DNA of 64,000 bases from Streptococcus didelphis DSM 15616 (lineage in GTDB: Bacteria > Bacillota > Bacilli > Lactobacillales > Streptococcaceae), in NCBI RefSeq assembly GCF_000380005.1, contig NZ_KB904188.1, positions 124,001 through 188,000 of the forward strand. The letters run 5' to 3'. Positions within the stretch are counted from its first letter, which is position 1; each line of letters begins with the position of its first letter. Positions 14,723-23,201 of this stretch are shown here, one piece after another. The translations under genes and the position numbers were made by a program. The notes beneath the pieces are model-generated. The model was not told the DNA's origin and ran no database searches. It worked only from the letters and a program-made list of their open reading frames with translations.

Positions 14723-15898
14723 ATGCTTAATCCTTCTTTATTAGAAGCTTTGCAGGGTTATTTGAGGTTGCCTCTGCTTGTTTTGGATGATAAGTTACAG
14801 GTAATGTCAGGTTATTCCTTTAGAGAAGAAGTCTTGGCTGATGGTTGCCTAATTGAAAGCTTGGAAAAGATTAGTCGGAAGGCTACTGGTATAGTTAGCT
14901 ATTGCCTCATCAAGGATAGGTCAAAGGGGCTGCTTTTAGTTGCCAGCTATCATCATTATCTGATTCTTTTTGGGCCTTTTAGGTCTCCTTCTATAGAAAA
15001 GCCGGCTGCTTTTGTACTTAAGGAGGTTCTCTTAGAAAGTGGTGGACAGGCAGTTCTGTCTGCTTCAAGCATCAGACCTCTTAAGGAGACTCTTCTTTTG
15101 GTGGATTATTTTTTGAGGGCTGATTTATACCAGTATCGCAAGTTCCAAGTGGAGCATCTGGCAGAAGGGATAAGTAGTGAGTTGACCGATCAGGAGTCAC
15201 ATGAGATTCTTAGTCAGGAAGCTAGTCTTAATCAGGACTTATTGGATTATGAGTTGGAATTGCTGGACTGTGTCAAGAAGGGTCAAACGACAGAGCTTAG
15301 GGCTCTGCTATCTCCAGAAGGTAAGTACCGGCACTTGCGCTATGAGTTAGGACGCAAGGATCTTCGTCAGCAAAAGAACTACGCTATTATTATCTTTGAG
15401 AAGTTGTCTCAGTTGGCTATTAGTATGGGTCTCGATAGGGCAAGTATCTATCGGCTAAGGGATCACTATATTAGTAAGGGTGAGGAATGCCAGTCTTCTT
15501 ATGATTTATGGGTCTTGCAGGAGTCTGCTATTTTATTAATTACTCAAAAGATTGATAGCGGGGGAAATCACTCTTATTTAGTGGCTAATATCTTGAAGTA
15601 TATCGAAAAGCATCTGTCGACCCGGATGACTATTAGTGAGATTGCTAGGCATTTTAATTTTAGTGAGTCCAATATCCGTAAGCTTTTTAAAAGGGAGATG
15701 GATTGCTCGATTCAGCAGTATATTAGTAAGCGTAAGATTGAGGCGGCTAAGCTCTTGCTTAAAAAGAGTAACAGTGTGACAGATATCAGCAATGCCTTGG
15801 GTTATTCTGATGTTTCGCATTTTTCTCGGGTCTTTAAGATGGAGGTGGGAATCTCACCTAAGCAGTATCAGCTCTCCTGCATCAAGGATATTATTTAA
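14723..15898 (+). CDS. AraC-family transcriptional regulator
   Basis: 391 residues. The C-terminal ~100 residues are a double helix-turn-helix AraC/XylS domain: MTISEIARHFNFSESNIRKL is the first HTH, ITDISNALGY-like NSVTDISNALGYSDVSHFSR the second, ending GISPKQYQ. The N-terminal ~270 residues form a sensor region without a recognised motif. Shine-Dalgarno AAAGGAAAAG precedes ATG 14723. It is transcribed away from the collagen-like gene, so that gene is the obvious target, and an inverted repeat around its own -10 suggests autoregulation. Ligand unknown. Confidence 0.88.
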   Translation: MLNPSLLEALQGYLRLPLLVLDDKLQVMSGYSFREEVLADGCLIESLEKISRKATGIVSYCLIKDRSKGLLLVASYHHYLILFGPFRSPSIEKPAAFVLKEVLLESGGQAVLSASSIRPLKETLLLVDYFLRADLYQYRKFQVEHLAEGISSELTDQESHEILSQEASLNQDLLDYELELLDCVKKGQTTELRALLSPEGKYRHLRYELGRKDLRQQKNYAIIIFEKLSQLAISMGLDRASIYRLRDHYISKGEECQSSYDLWVLQESAILLITQKIDSGGNHSYLVANILKYIEKHLSTRMTISEIARHFNFSESNIRKLFKREMDCSIQQYISKRKIEAAKLLLKKSNSVTDISNALGYSDVSHFSRVFKMEVGISPKQYQLSCIKDII

Positions 15899-15926
15899 AA
15901 GTGTTTGGCTAAAAAAGAAGTGAGAA

Positions 15927-15949
15927 AGAGTCTGGACTAGGCTCTTTTT
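15927..15949 (+). terminator. terminator after the AraC-type regulator
   Basis: AGAGTCT-GGACT-AGGCTCT followed by five T (one G-T pair). Confidence 0.6.
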
Positions 15950-15997
15950 GTATGAAAGGGGCAGGGCTCTGCTAGGCTTAAAACATTGACAGCTAAA

Positions 15998-16024
15998 GAA
16001 AAAGCGAAGCAGCTTTTTTTTTCT
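15998..16024 (-). terminator. terminator after pepQ (minus strand)
   Basis: AAAAAGC-GAAGCA-GCTTTTT, T-rich on both strands, 50 bp past the pepQ stop. Confidence 0.55.
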
Positions 16025-16074
16025 GAATAACAGAAATCTGACTGCGTTCGCTTTGTATGGTTGGGATGAAGCTT

Positions 16075-17160
16075 TTAACCTTCAAAATAAAGGAGGTCTT
16101 TAGGGGTTTGGGTGAAGGGTTTGAAGCCATCTTTGGTGACATAGCCACAGTCTTCAATACGAACACCCACTTTTTCAGGGATATAGATTCCTGGTTCGAC
16201 TGAGAAGCACATGCCTTCTTCAAGAACTAGGTCATTACCTGCCATGATGGATGGGAATTCATGGACGTCCATGCCGATACCGTGTCCTAGACGGTGGTTG
16301 AAGTATTCTCCGTAGCCTGCTTTTTCAATGACTTGACGGGCAGCAGCATCAACTTCAGCAGCTGTTACGCCAGGTTTTATAAAGTCCATGGCAGCCATTT
16401 GAGCTTCTAGGCAGAGATTATAGATGTCAATCTTGAACTGGTCGGGTTTTCCTACAGCTACTGTGCGGGTCATATCACTGGTGTAGCCCAGTGTTTCAAC
16501 ACCTAGGTCAAAGAGCAAGAGAGCGTTATTTTCGATCTTATTGGTTCCTGGGATGCCGTGAGGGTTGGCAGCGTTATTTCCAGTTAAGACCATGGTCTCA
16601 AAACTCATCTTGCTAATACCTTGTTTTTTCATTTCAAACTCAATTTGGGCAATGATGTCTGTCTCGGTAACTTGGAGGGAAATGTTATTAAAACCAACCT
16701 GAACAGCCTTGTCAGCATAGTCACCAGTAATGAGCATCTTTTTAATCTCATCTTCAGACTTGATTAGTCGCATGCTTTGAATATAAGGAGTTAGGTTTTC
16801 AAAGCGACCTGAGAAGATAGACTGGAGGCCTTGGAATTTTGTCACATTAAGGTGGTCAAATTCAGCATAGAGGGTAGGTGAGTCGGTGGTTGGTAAGACT
16901 GCCTTGATTTTCTCCCAAGGGTTTTCAGAGTCGATGTAGCCAAAGACTGGAAAATCAAGCTGGCTTGTGGCACGGGCAACTTCTAGAGCTGGTACAAAAA
17001 GGACAGGTGCTAAATCCCTGTAAACAAAGAAGAAGAGCTGTCTTTCATGAGGGTCACAGGCAAAGCCAGTTAGATAATTAATGGTAACTGGGTCTGAAAA
17101 AATAGCCAGTTTAGCATCTTGTTGGCTTAAAAAGTGACGGATTTGATTTATTTTTGTCAT
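16075..17160 (-). CDS. pepQ: Xaa-Pro dipeptidase
   Basis: Cytoplasmic M24 metallopeptidase that cleaves X-Pro dipeptides, finishing casein or host-peptide breakdown. The 361-residue protein has a creatinase-like N-terminal domain and a pita-bread catalytic domain with LLFDLGVETLGYTSDMTRT (metal-binding Asp pair), HRLGHGIGMDVHE (His), FSVEPGIY (Glu) and GVRIEDCGYV (Glu). It is divergent from ccpA, an arrangement conserved in lactic acid bacteria, with a cre-like site between them. Confidence 0.95.
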   Translation of the reverse strand: MTKINQIRHFLSQQDAKLAIFSDPVTINYLTGFACDPHERQLFFFVYRDLAPVLFVPALEVARATSQLDFPVFGYIDSENPWEKIKAVLPTTDSPTLYAEFDHLNVTKFQGLQSIFSGRFENLTPYIQSMRLIKSEDEIKKMLITGDYADKAVQVGFNNISLQVTETDIIAQIEFEMKKQGISKMSFETMVLTGNNAANPHGIPGTNKIENNALLLFDLGVETLGYTSDMTRTVAVGKPDQFKIDIYNLCLEAQMAAMDFIKPGVTAAEVDAAARQVIEKAGYGEYFNHRLGHGIGMDVHEFPSIMAGNDLVLEEGMCFSVEPGIYIPEKVGVRIEDCGYVTKDGFKPFTQTPKDLLYFEG

Positions 17161-17228
17161 AGAATTACCTTCTTTCTATTTTTATTCTTCCAAAAAAAGC
17201 TTCAAAAATCAAGCTTTCTCTTGTTTTT

Positions 17229-17242
17229 TGAAAAAGTTTTCA
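17229..17242. promoter_or_regulatory. cre-like CcpA operator inside a perfect palindrome
   Basis: TGAAAAAGTTTTCA matches the cre consensus TGWAANCGNTNWCA except for A in place of the central C. It is the core of a perfect 12-bp inverted repeat (17223-17234 / 17237-17248). It lies between the pepQ start and the ccpA promoter. Confidence 0.6.
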
Positions 17243-17260
17243 AAAAACAGCCTTTGAGAC

Positions 17261-17289
17261 TTGAAAGTGGTTACAAATCATGCTAAAAT
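17261..17289 (+). promoter_or_regulatory. ccpA promoter
   Basis: TTGAAA (17261-17266), 17 bp, TGC-TAAAAT (-10 at 17284-17289). A perfect left half-cre (TTGAAAGCG, 17295-17303) sits at the expected transcription start. Confidence 0.75.
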
Positions 17290-17331
17290 AATTTTTGAAA
17301 GCGTCATTTTCATATAGAAAGGAAGTCAAAA

Positions 17332-18339
17332 ATGAATACAACTACAGATGATACAATTACCATTTATGACGTTGCCCGTGAAGCAGGTGTTTCCATGGCA
17401 ACCGTTAGTCGTGTCGTAAATGGAAATAAAAATGTTAAGGAAAATACCCGCAAGAAAGTATTAGAAGTGATTGATCGTCTCGATTACCGTCCTAATGCTG
17501 TGGCTCGTGGGCTAGCAAGTAAAAAGACAACAACAGTAGGTGTTGTTATCCCAAATATCGCAAATAGCTATTTCTCAATCCTTGCTAAAGGAATTGATGA
17601 TATTGCTGCTATGTATAAATACAACATTGTCCTTGCTTCAAGTGATGAGGATGATGATAAAGAAGTCAATGTGGTTAACACCTTGTTTGCTAAGCAGGTG
17701 GATGGCATCATCTTTATGGGCCACCATTTGACTGAAAAGATTCGGGCTGAATTTTCACGTTCTAGAACACCTATTGTACTTGCAGGGACTGTTGATTTAG
17801 AGCATCAATTGCCAAGTGTTAATATTGACTACAAGCTTGCAGTTACTAACGTTGTGGATATCTTAGCAGAAAACCATAAAAAGATTGCTTTTGTTTCTGG
17901 ACCACTTATTGATGACATTAATGGCAAGGTAAGGCTTTCTGGTTATAAAGAAGGGCTTAAGAAGAATAAGTTGGACTATAAAGAAGGCCTTGTTTTTGAA
18001 GCTAATTATGCCTATAGAGAAGGGTTTGAACTGGCGCAGCGCGTGATTAATTCTGGTGCAACAGCTGCCTATGTTGGGGAAGATGAATTAGCTGCTGGTC
18101 TTTTAAATGGCTTGTTTGCTGCTGGTAAAAGAGTGCCAGAAGATTTTGAAATTGTGACAAGTAATGACTCGCCTGTTGTTAATTATACCCGACCAAACCT
18201 AAGTTCCATCAGTCAGCCTGTTTATGACCTAGGTGCTGTAAGTATGCGTATGTTAACCAAAATCATGAACAAAGAAGAATTAGATGAGAAAGAAATTCTC
18301 TTAAACCACGGTGTTAGAAAACGAGGCACTACACGCTAA
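17332..18339 (+). CDS. ccpA: catabolite control protein A
   Basis: LacI/GalR-family master regulator of carbon catabolite control. With HPr-Ser46-P it binds cre sites. The 335-residue protein has an N-terminal HTH (TIYDVAREAGVSMATVSRVV), the hinge helix YRPNAVARGLASKKT, and a periplasmic-binding-protein-like effector domain starting GVVIPNI. Shine-Dalgarno GAAAGGAAG (17316-17324) precedes the ATG. Its kinase partner HprK is encoded in this window at 58842, and probable targets include dhaKLM (perfect cre at 26526). Confidence 0.97.
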   Translation: MNTTTDDTITIYDVAREAGVSMATVSRVVNGNKNVKENTRKKVLEVIDRLDYRPNAVARGLASKKTTTVGVVIPNIANSYFSILAKGIDDIAAMYKYNIVLASSDEDDDKEVNVVNTLFAKQVDGIIFMGHHLTEKIRAEFSRSRTPIVLAGTVDLEHQLPSVNIDYKLAVTNVVDILAENHKKIAFVSGPLIDDINGKVRLSGYKEGLKKNKLDYKEGLVFEANYAYREGFELAQRVINSGATAAYVGEDELAAGLLNGLFAAGKRVPEDFEIVTSNDSPVVNYTRPNLSSISQPVYDLGAVSMRMLTKIMNKEELDEKEILLNHGVRKRGTTR

Positions 18340-18366
18340 AATCTACCTTTTGGGTAGATTTTTTTA
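18339..18366 (+). terminator. ccpA terminator
   Basis: AAATCTACC-TTTTG-GGTAGATTT followed by T-run. Confidence 0.85.
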
Positions 18367-18459
18367 TAGTCTATTTTTTCTTGTTTTGTTAGCATGTTCT
18401 GAAGGCTGCTGGTAGCTCTCAGCTTTTCTTTTGAAGAGTCCATTAATTAGTCTTTTGTT

Positions 18460-18498
18460 CTATTTTGTGGTACTTTAATGAAAAATACTACAAAATAG
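18460..18498 (+). promoter_or_regulatory. 39-bp inverted repeat upstream of cpoA -10
   Basis: Arms CTATTTTGTGGTA (18460-18472) and TACTACAAAATAG (18486-18498), 13 bp each with one G-T position and a 13-nt spacer. The right arm ends 2 bp before TATAAT (18501-18506), so the palindrome covers the -35/spacer region. It is probably the operator of an unidentified dimeric repressor. Confidence 0.6.
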
Positions 18499-18513
18499 GC
18501 TATAATAAAAGTT

Positions 18514-19512
18514 ATGAAAGTTTTACTATACTTAGAAGCTGAACATTATTTAAGAAAATCAGGAATTGGTCGTGCTATCAAGCACCAAGCAAGAGCTTTG
18601 AGCCTTGTGGGCCAGGACTATACGACTAATCCTAAGGATGATTATGACCTGGTTCATATTAATACCTATGGTCTAGCAAGCTGGCGTTTAATGCAAAAGG
18701 CCCGTAAAGAGGGTAAAAAAATTATCATGCATGGGCATTCTACAGAGGAAGATTTCAGGAATTCCTTTATTTTGTCTAACCTTATTGCCCCTTGGTTTAG
18801 GAGGTATCTCTGTCATTTTTACAAAAAGGCAGATGCTATTATTACCCCGACCCCTTATTCCAAGTCCTTAATTGAAGGTTATGGGATTAAAAAGCCGATT
18901 TTTGCTATTTCAAATGGCATTGACTTAGAGCAATACGGGGCTGATCCAGTAAAAGAAGAGGCTTTTCGCAAATATTTTAATATCAGAGAAGGTGAAAAGG
19001 TTGTTGTCGGTGCAGGGCTCTTCTTTATCCGTAAGGGGCTGGATGACTTTGTCAAGGTGGCCGAGGCCATGCCTGATGTCCGTTTCATCTGGTTTGGGGA
19101 CATGAGTAAGGTCCTAATCCCTGCTAAAGTGCGTCGGATTGTTAATGGTAATCATCCTGATAACCTTATTTTTCCGGGCTATATCAAGGGAGATGTCTAT
19201 GAGGGAGCTATGACAGGAGCAGATGCCTTCTTTTTTCCAAGTCGTGAAGAAACAGAAGGGATTGTGGTTTTAGAAGCTCTAGCCAGTCGTCAGCATATTC
19301 TGGTGCGGGATATCCCTGTCTATTTAGGGTGGCTTAGTCGTAAGCAAGTAGAGATGGCAAGTGATGTGCCAGGCTTTGTGCAGGCGCTGAAAAAAATCCT
19401 GGCTGGGGACAGTCAAAAGGTTGATGCCGGCTACAAGGTTGCAAGAAGTCGTCGTTTAGAAAAAATAGCTGTTGAGTTAGTGGAAACTTATCAAAAAGTA
19501 ATGGAGTTATAA
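18514..19512 (+). CDS. cpoA: glycolipid glycosyltransferase CpoA-type
   Basis: A 332-residue GT4-fold enzyme beginning MKVLLYLEAEHYLRKSGIGR, as in streptococcal CpoA/IagA proteins that add the second sugar to monoglucosyl-diacylglycerol, making the diglycosyl membrane lipid used for envelope stability and as lipoteichoic-acid anchor. HGHSTEEDF, TPTPYSKSLIEGYG and the nucleotide-sugar-binding EETEGIVVLEALA (E-x7-E) are visible. The next enzyme starts one nucleotide after its stop. The ATG lies 8 nt downstream of a TATAAT with no Shine-Dalgarno, so the mRNA may be leaderless. Exact sugar (Gal or Glc) cannot be read. Confidence 0.82.
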   Translation: MKVLLYLEAEHYLRKSGIGRAIKHQARALSLVGQDYTTNPKDDYDLVHINTYGLASWRLMQKARKEGKKIIMHGHSTEEDFRNSFILSNLIAPWFRRYLCHFYKKADAIITPTPYSKSLIEGYGIKKPIFAISNGIDLEQYGADPVKEEAFRKYFNIREGEKVVVGAGLFFIRKGLDDFVKVAEAMPDVRFIWFGDMSKVLIPAKVRRIVNGNHPDNLIFPGYIKGDVYEGAMTGADAFFFPSREETEGIVVLEALASRQHILVRDIPVYLGWLSRKQVEMASDVPGFVQALKKILAGDSQKVDAGYKVARSRRLEKIAVELVETYQKVMEL

Positions 19513-19513
19513 G

Positions 19514-20851
19514 ATGCGTGTTGGCTTATTTACAGACACTTATTTTCCACAAGTTTCAGGTGTGGCAACAAGTATAAGAACCCTAAAAGAAGAACTAGAA
19601 AAAGAAAAACACGAGGTCTACGTTTTTACTACTACAGATAAAAATGTTAAGCGCTTTGAAGACCCAACCGTCATTCGCCTCCCTAGCGTGCCTTTTGTTT
19701 CCTTTACGGATCGCCGCGTGGTTTATCGGGGCTTGATTTCCTCTTATAAAATAGCTAAGCAGTACAATCTAGACATTATCCACACCCATACAGAGTTTAG
19801 TATGGGTTTATTAGGAAAAATGGTGGGCAAAGCTTTGAGAATTCCTGTCGTGCACACTTACCATACACAGTACGAAGACTATGTAACCTACATTGCCAAC
19901 GGGAAATTGATTCGACCTAGTATGGTCAAACCCATCCTTAAAGGGTATTTAAAGGATATTGATGGGGTGGTCTGTCCCAGTCGGATTGTGTCAAACTTGC
20001 TGGATGATTATGGGATAAAGACGCCCAAACGGATTATTTCCACAGGGATCAATTTAGAAAATTATATTAATGACCATGTGACGGCTGAGGATATTGCTGC
20101 TTTGAAGGCTGATCTGGGGATAGCTGCTGATGAGACTTTTTTGCTTAGTCTGTCGCGTATTTCTTCGGAAAAAAATATTCAGGCTATTATCAAGCAGATG
20201 CCTGATGTTTTAAGCACTAATCCTAAGGTTAAGCTGGTGATTGTGGGTGACGGTCCTTATTTGGAGGTGCTAAAGGATTTGGCCTCAAGTCTTGCTATGG
20301 AGGACAATATTATCTTTGCAGGAATGGTTCCTCATGATAAGGTTTGTCATTATTATAAGGCCTGTGACTTTTTTGTCAGTGCGTCAACTAGTGAAACCCA
20401 GGGCTTGACCTATATTGAAAGCTTGGCTAGTGGTAAGCCAATCATTGCCCATGGTAATCCTTATTTGGATGATTTGATTAGTCACAAGATGTTTGGAACC
20501 TTGTATTATAGGGAAGCTGATTTGGCTGATGCTATTAGTGATGCTATTATTGAGACGCCTGAGATGGATGCTGACTTGCTTGAGGAAAAACGTTTTGAAA
20601 TCTCAGCCCAGCATTTTGGCCAGTCCATGTATACCTTTTATCTGGACACCCTGATTAGTAAAAACAAACAAGATCATAAAAAGTTGTCCCTTTATATCAA
20701 TGGTCCTGAAAAAAGAGAGTCCATTAAGCTGGTTCAAGGCGTCAGCCTCTTACCTAAAAAAGTGGTCAAGGCCACAGCCACAACCTCAATGAAGGTAGTA
20801 AAAGCCCCCATAAAAATGGTGAATGCTATCCGAGATTTTTTGGATTATTAG
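19514..20851 (+). CDS. 1,2-diacylglycerol 3-glucosyltransferase
   Basis: 445-residue GT4 glycosyltransferase, start MRVGLFTDTYFPQVSGVATS, the hallmark N-terminus of the Gram-positive enzyme making monoglucosyl-diacylglycerol from UDP-glucose. HTHTEFSMGLLGK, VVHTYHTQYEDYV and the C-terminal SETQGLTYIESLASGKP (E-x7-E) are family elements. The basic C-terminal tail (KKVVKATATTSMKVVKAP) should aid membrane association. It is co-transcribed with cpoA. The gene order ccpA, cpoA, this enzyme, thrS is a recognised streptococcal arrangement; the two enzymes act in sequence on the same glycolipid. Confidence 0.88.
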   Translation: MRVGLFTDTYFPQVSGVATSIRTLKEELEKEKHEVYVFTTTDKNVKRFEDPTVIRLPSVPFVSFTDRRVVYRGLISSYKIAKQYNLDIIHTHTEFSMGLLGKMVGKALRIPVVHTYHTQYEDYVTYIANGKLIRPSMVKPILKGYLKDIDGVVCPSRIVSNLLDDYGIKTPKRIISTGINLENYINDHVTAEDIAALKADLGIAADETFLLSLSRISSEKNIQAIIKQMPDVLSTNPKVKLVIVGDGPYLEVLKDLASSLAMEDNIIFAGMVPHDKVCHYYKACDFFVSASTSETQGLTYIESLASGKPIIAHGNPYLDDLISHKMFGTLYYREADLADAISDAIIETPEMDADLLEEKRFEISAQHFGQSMYTFYLDTLISKNKQDHKKLSLYINGPEKRESIKLVQGVSLLPKKVVKATATTSMKVVKAPIKMVNAIRDFLDY

Positions 20852-20859
20852 GGGGGATT

Positions 20860-20884
20860 CCTTCTTTTTAACTTAAAAAGAAGG
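20860..20884 (+). terminator. hairpin after the glycolipid synthase genes
   Basis: CCTTCTTTTTA-ACT-TAAAAAGAAGG, perfect 11-bp arms. The following T-run is poor, so termination may be partial. Confidence 0.5.
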
Positions 20885-20900
20885 TCTTGTGATTTGGCTA

Positions 20901-20928
20901 TTGAAATTTTCAAAAATCTTGTTATAAT
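20901..20928 (+). promoter_or_regulatory. thrS leader promoter
   Basis: TTGAAA (20901-20906), 16 bp, TATAAT (20923-20928), driving the T-box leader. Confidence 0.75.
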
Positions 20929-20934
20929 GAAACA

Positions 20935-21152
20935 GAAGACATGTTAGATTAGTGACATCTATTGAAGCGAGTGCTGGTTGGTGAAAAGAGCACAAGGTGG
21001 CTAGTTTGATACTCCTTCCAGTGATTTTATGCAAACATAAAAGGGTGGTTCCCTTATAACCAATCAGAGGTTTATGGTGTTTTCATCATAAATGAATGAA
21101 GGTGGAACCACGCTGACTGCGTCCTTTTAGGATGCGGTCAGTTTTATTTATT
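20935..21152 (+). ncRNA. T-box riboswitch (threonine)
   Basis: Between the promoter and thrS lies a structured leader with the T-box sequence AATGAAGGTGGAACCACG (21095-21112), whose GGTGGAACC pairs with the uncharged tRNA acceptor end. It is followed by a strong terminator (CTGACTGCGTCC...GGATGCGGTCAG plus T-run, 21114-21145). A candidate Thr specifier (ACT) lies near 21011-21013 in stem I. Uncharged tRNA-Thr would favour the antiterminator and thrS expression. Confidence 0.92.
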
Positions 21153-21197
21153 GGCATTTGCCTGAAAGTCTCAAAATGATATTAAAAGGAGAAAACA

Positions 21198-23144
21198 ATG
21201 ATTCATATTACTTTCCCAGATGGCGCTGTGCGTGACTTTGAATCTGGAGTGACAACCTTTGAGATTGCACAGTCTATCAGCAATTCTCTTGCTAAAAAAG
21301 CCTTGGCTGGTAAATTTAATGGCCAATTGATTGATACCAATCGTGCTATTGAAGAAGATGGTAAGATTGAAATTGTTACTCCTGACCATGAGGATGCTTT
21401 TTCTGTTTTACGGCATTCAGCTGCCCATTTGTTTGCTCAGGCGGCAAAACGTCTGTTCCCTGATTTGCACTTGGGGGTGGGCCCAGCTATTGAAGATGGT
21501 TTTTACTATGATACAGACAATCAAGCAGGGCAAATTTCAAATGAAGACCTTCCTCGTATTGAAGAAGAAATGCAAAAAATTGTTAAGGAAAATTATCCTT
21601 GTATTCGTCAAGAAGTTTCTAAGGAAGAAGCCTTGGAAATCTTTAAAGAAGATCCTTATAAAATCGAATTAATCAAGGAACATTCTGATGATGCTACAGG
21701 TTTAACCATTTATCGTCAGGGAGAATTTGTGGACTTGTGTCGTGGCCCTCATGTGCCATCAACAGGCCGGATTCAAGTTTTCCATTTATTAAATGTAGCT
21801 GGGGCTTATTGGCGTGGTAATAGCGACAATGCTATGATGCAAAGGGTTTATGGTACAGCCTGGTTTGATAAAAAGGACCTCAAGGCTTATTTGACTCGCC
21901 TAGCAGAAGCTAAAGAACGTGACCATCGAAAGCTTGGTAAAGAGCTTGACCTTTTCATGATTAGTCAAGAAGTCGGCCAGGGTTTACCATTTTGGTTACC
22001 AGATGGGGCAACTATCCGTCGTACCCTAGAACGTTATATTACAGATAAGGAACTGGCATCAGGTTATCAACATGTTTATACACCACCGCTTGCCTCTGTT
22101 GAGCTTTATAAGACATCTGGTCACTGGGATCATTATCAAGAAGATATGTTCCCAACCATGGATATGGGAGACGGAGAAGAGTTTGTCCTTCGTCCAATGA
22201 ACTGCCCTCACCATATTCAGGTCTACAAGAACCATGTGCATTCTTACAGAGAATTACCTATTCGAATCGCTGAGCTTGGTATGATGCACCGCTATGAGAA
22301 ATCAGGTGCCTTATCTGGACTGCAACGGGTCCGTGAAATGACTCTCAATGATGGTCACTTATTTGTCACACCCGAGCAAATCCAGGAAGAATTCCAAAAA
22401 GCACTGCAATTAATTATTGATGTCTATGAAGATTTCAACCTGACAGACTACCGTTTCCGTCTATCTTATCGTGATCCTGAAGATACTGAGAAATATTATG
22501 ACAATGATGAGATGTGGGAAAATGCGCAAAGTATGTTAAAGGCTGCTCTTGATGAGATGGGTGTGGACTACTTTGAGGCAGAAGGTGAAGCGGCCTTTTA
22601 TGGTCCCAAATTGGATATTCAGGTTAAGACTGCCCTGGGTAATGAGGAAACCTTATCAACAATCCAGTTAGACTTCTTGTTGCCAGAACGTTTTGATCTG
22701 AAATATATTGGAGCTGATGGTGAGGAACACCGTCCGGTTATGATTCACCGTGGTGTTATTTCAACCATGGAACGTTTCACTGCTATTTTGATTGAAACCT
22801 ACAAGGGTGCCTTCCCAACTTGGTTAGCACCACATCAGGTAACAGTGATTCCGATTTCTAATGAGGCTCATATTGATTATGCTTGGGAAGTGGCAAAAGC
22901 CCTGCGTGATAAGGGGGTTCGTGCTGATGTTGATGATCGTAATGAAAAGATGCAGTACAAGATTCGTGCGTCTCAAACCAGCAAGATTCCTTACCAATTA
23001 ATTGTTGGTGACAAGGAAATGGAAGCTAAGGCTGTTAATGTGCGTCGCTATGGTAGCAAGGCTACTCATACAGAAAGTATCTCAGAGTTTATTGAGACTA
23101 TCCTAGCTGACATTGCCCGTAAATCAAGACCAGATGTGAATTAG
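21198..23144 (+). CDS. thrS: threonyl-tRNA synthetase
   Basis: Class II aminoacyl-tRNA synthetase charging tRNA-Thr. 648 residues with all expected parts: TGS domain (1-60), editing domain with [13 protein letters not shown], and the catalytic core. The core has motif 1, zinc-binding Cys in [10 protein letters not shown], motif 2 [16 protein letters not shown] and motif 3 [17 protein letters not shown]-terminal anticodon-binding domain follows ([14 protein letters not shown] onward). Shine-Dalgarno AAAGGAG precedes the ATG. Controlled by the T-box leader directly upstream. Confidence 0.98.
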   Translation: MIHITFPDGAVRDFESGVTTFEIAQSISNSLAKKALAGKFNGQLIDTNRAIEEDGKIEIVTPDHEDAFSVLRHSAAHLFAQAAKRLFPDLHLGVGPAIEDGFYYDTDNQAGQISNEDLPRIEEEMQKIVKENYPCIRQEVSKEEALEIFKEDPYKIELIKEHSDDATGLTIYRQGEFVDLCRGPHVPSTGRIQVFHLLNVAGAYWRGNSDNAMMQRVYGTAWFDKKDLKAYLTRLAEAKERDHRKLGKELDLFMISQEVGQGLPFWLPDGATIRRTLERYITDKELASGYQHVYTPPLASVELYKTSGHWDHYQEDMFPTMDMGDGEEFVLRPMNCPHHIQVYKNHVHSYRELPIRIAELGMMHRYEKSGALSGLQRVREMTLNDGHLFVTPEQIQEEFQKALQLIIDVYEDFNLTDYRFRLSYRDPEDTEKYYDNDEMWENAQSMLKAALDEMGVDYFEAEGEAAFYGPKLDIQVKTALGNEETLSTIQLDFLLPERFDLKYIGADGEEHRPVMIHRGVISTMERFTAILIETYKGAFPTWLAPHQVTVIPISNEAHIDYAWEVAKALRDKGVRADVDDRNEKMQYKIRASQTSKIPYQLIVGDKEMEAKAVNVRRYGSKATHTESISEFIETILADIARKSRPDVN

Positions 23145-23151
23145 TCGCACT

Positions 23152-23197
23152 AAAACAAAAAAAGAAATCCTTTAGTTGGGATTTCTTTTTTTGTTTT
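23152..23197. terminator. bidirectional terminator between thrS and mntH
   Basis: 19-bp arms AAAACAAAAAAAGAAATCC / GGATTTCTTTTTTTGTTTT; serves both convergent genes. Confidence 0.85.
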
Positions 23198-23201
23198 GGC
23201 T

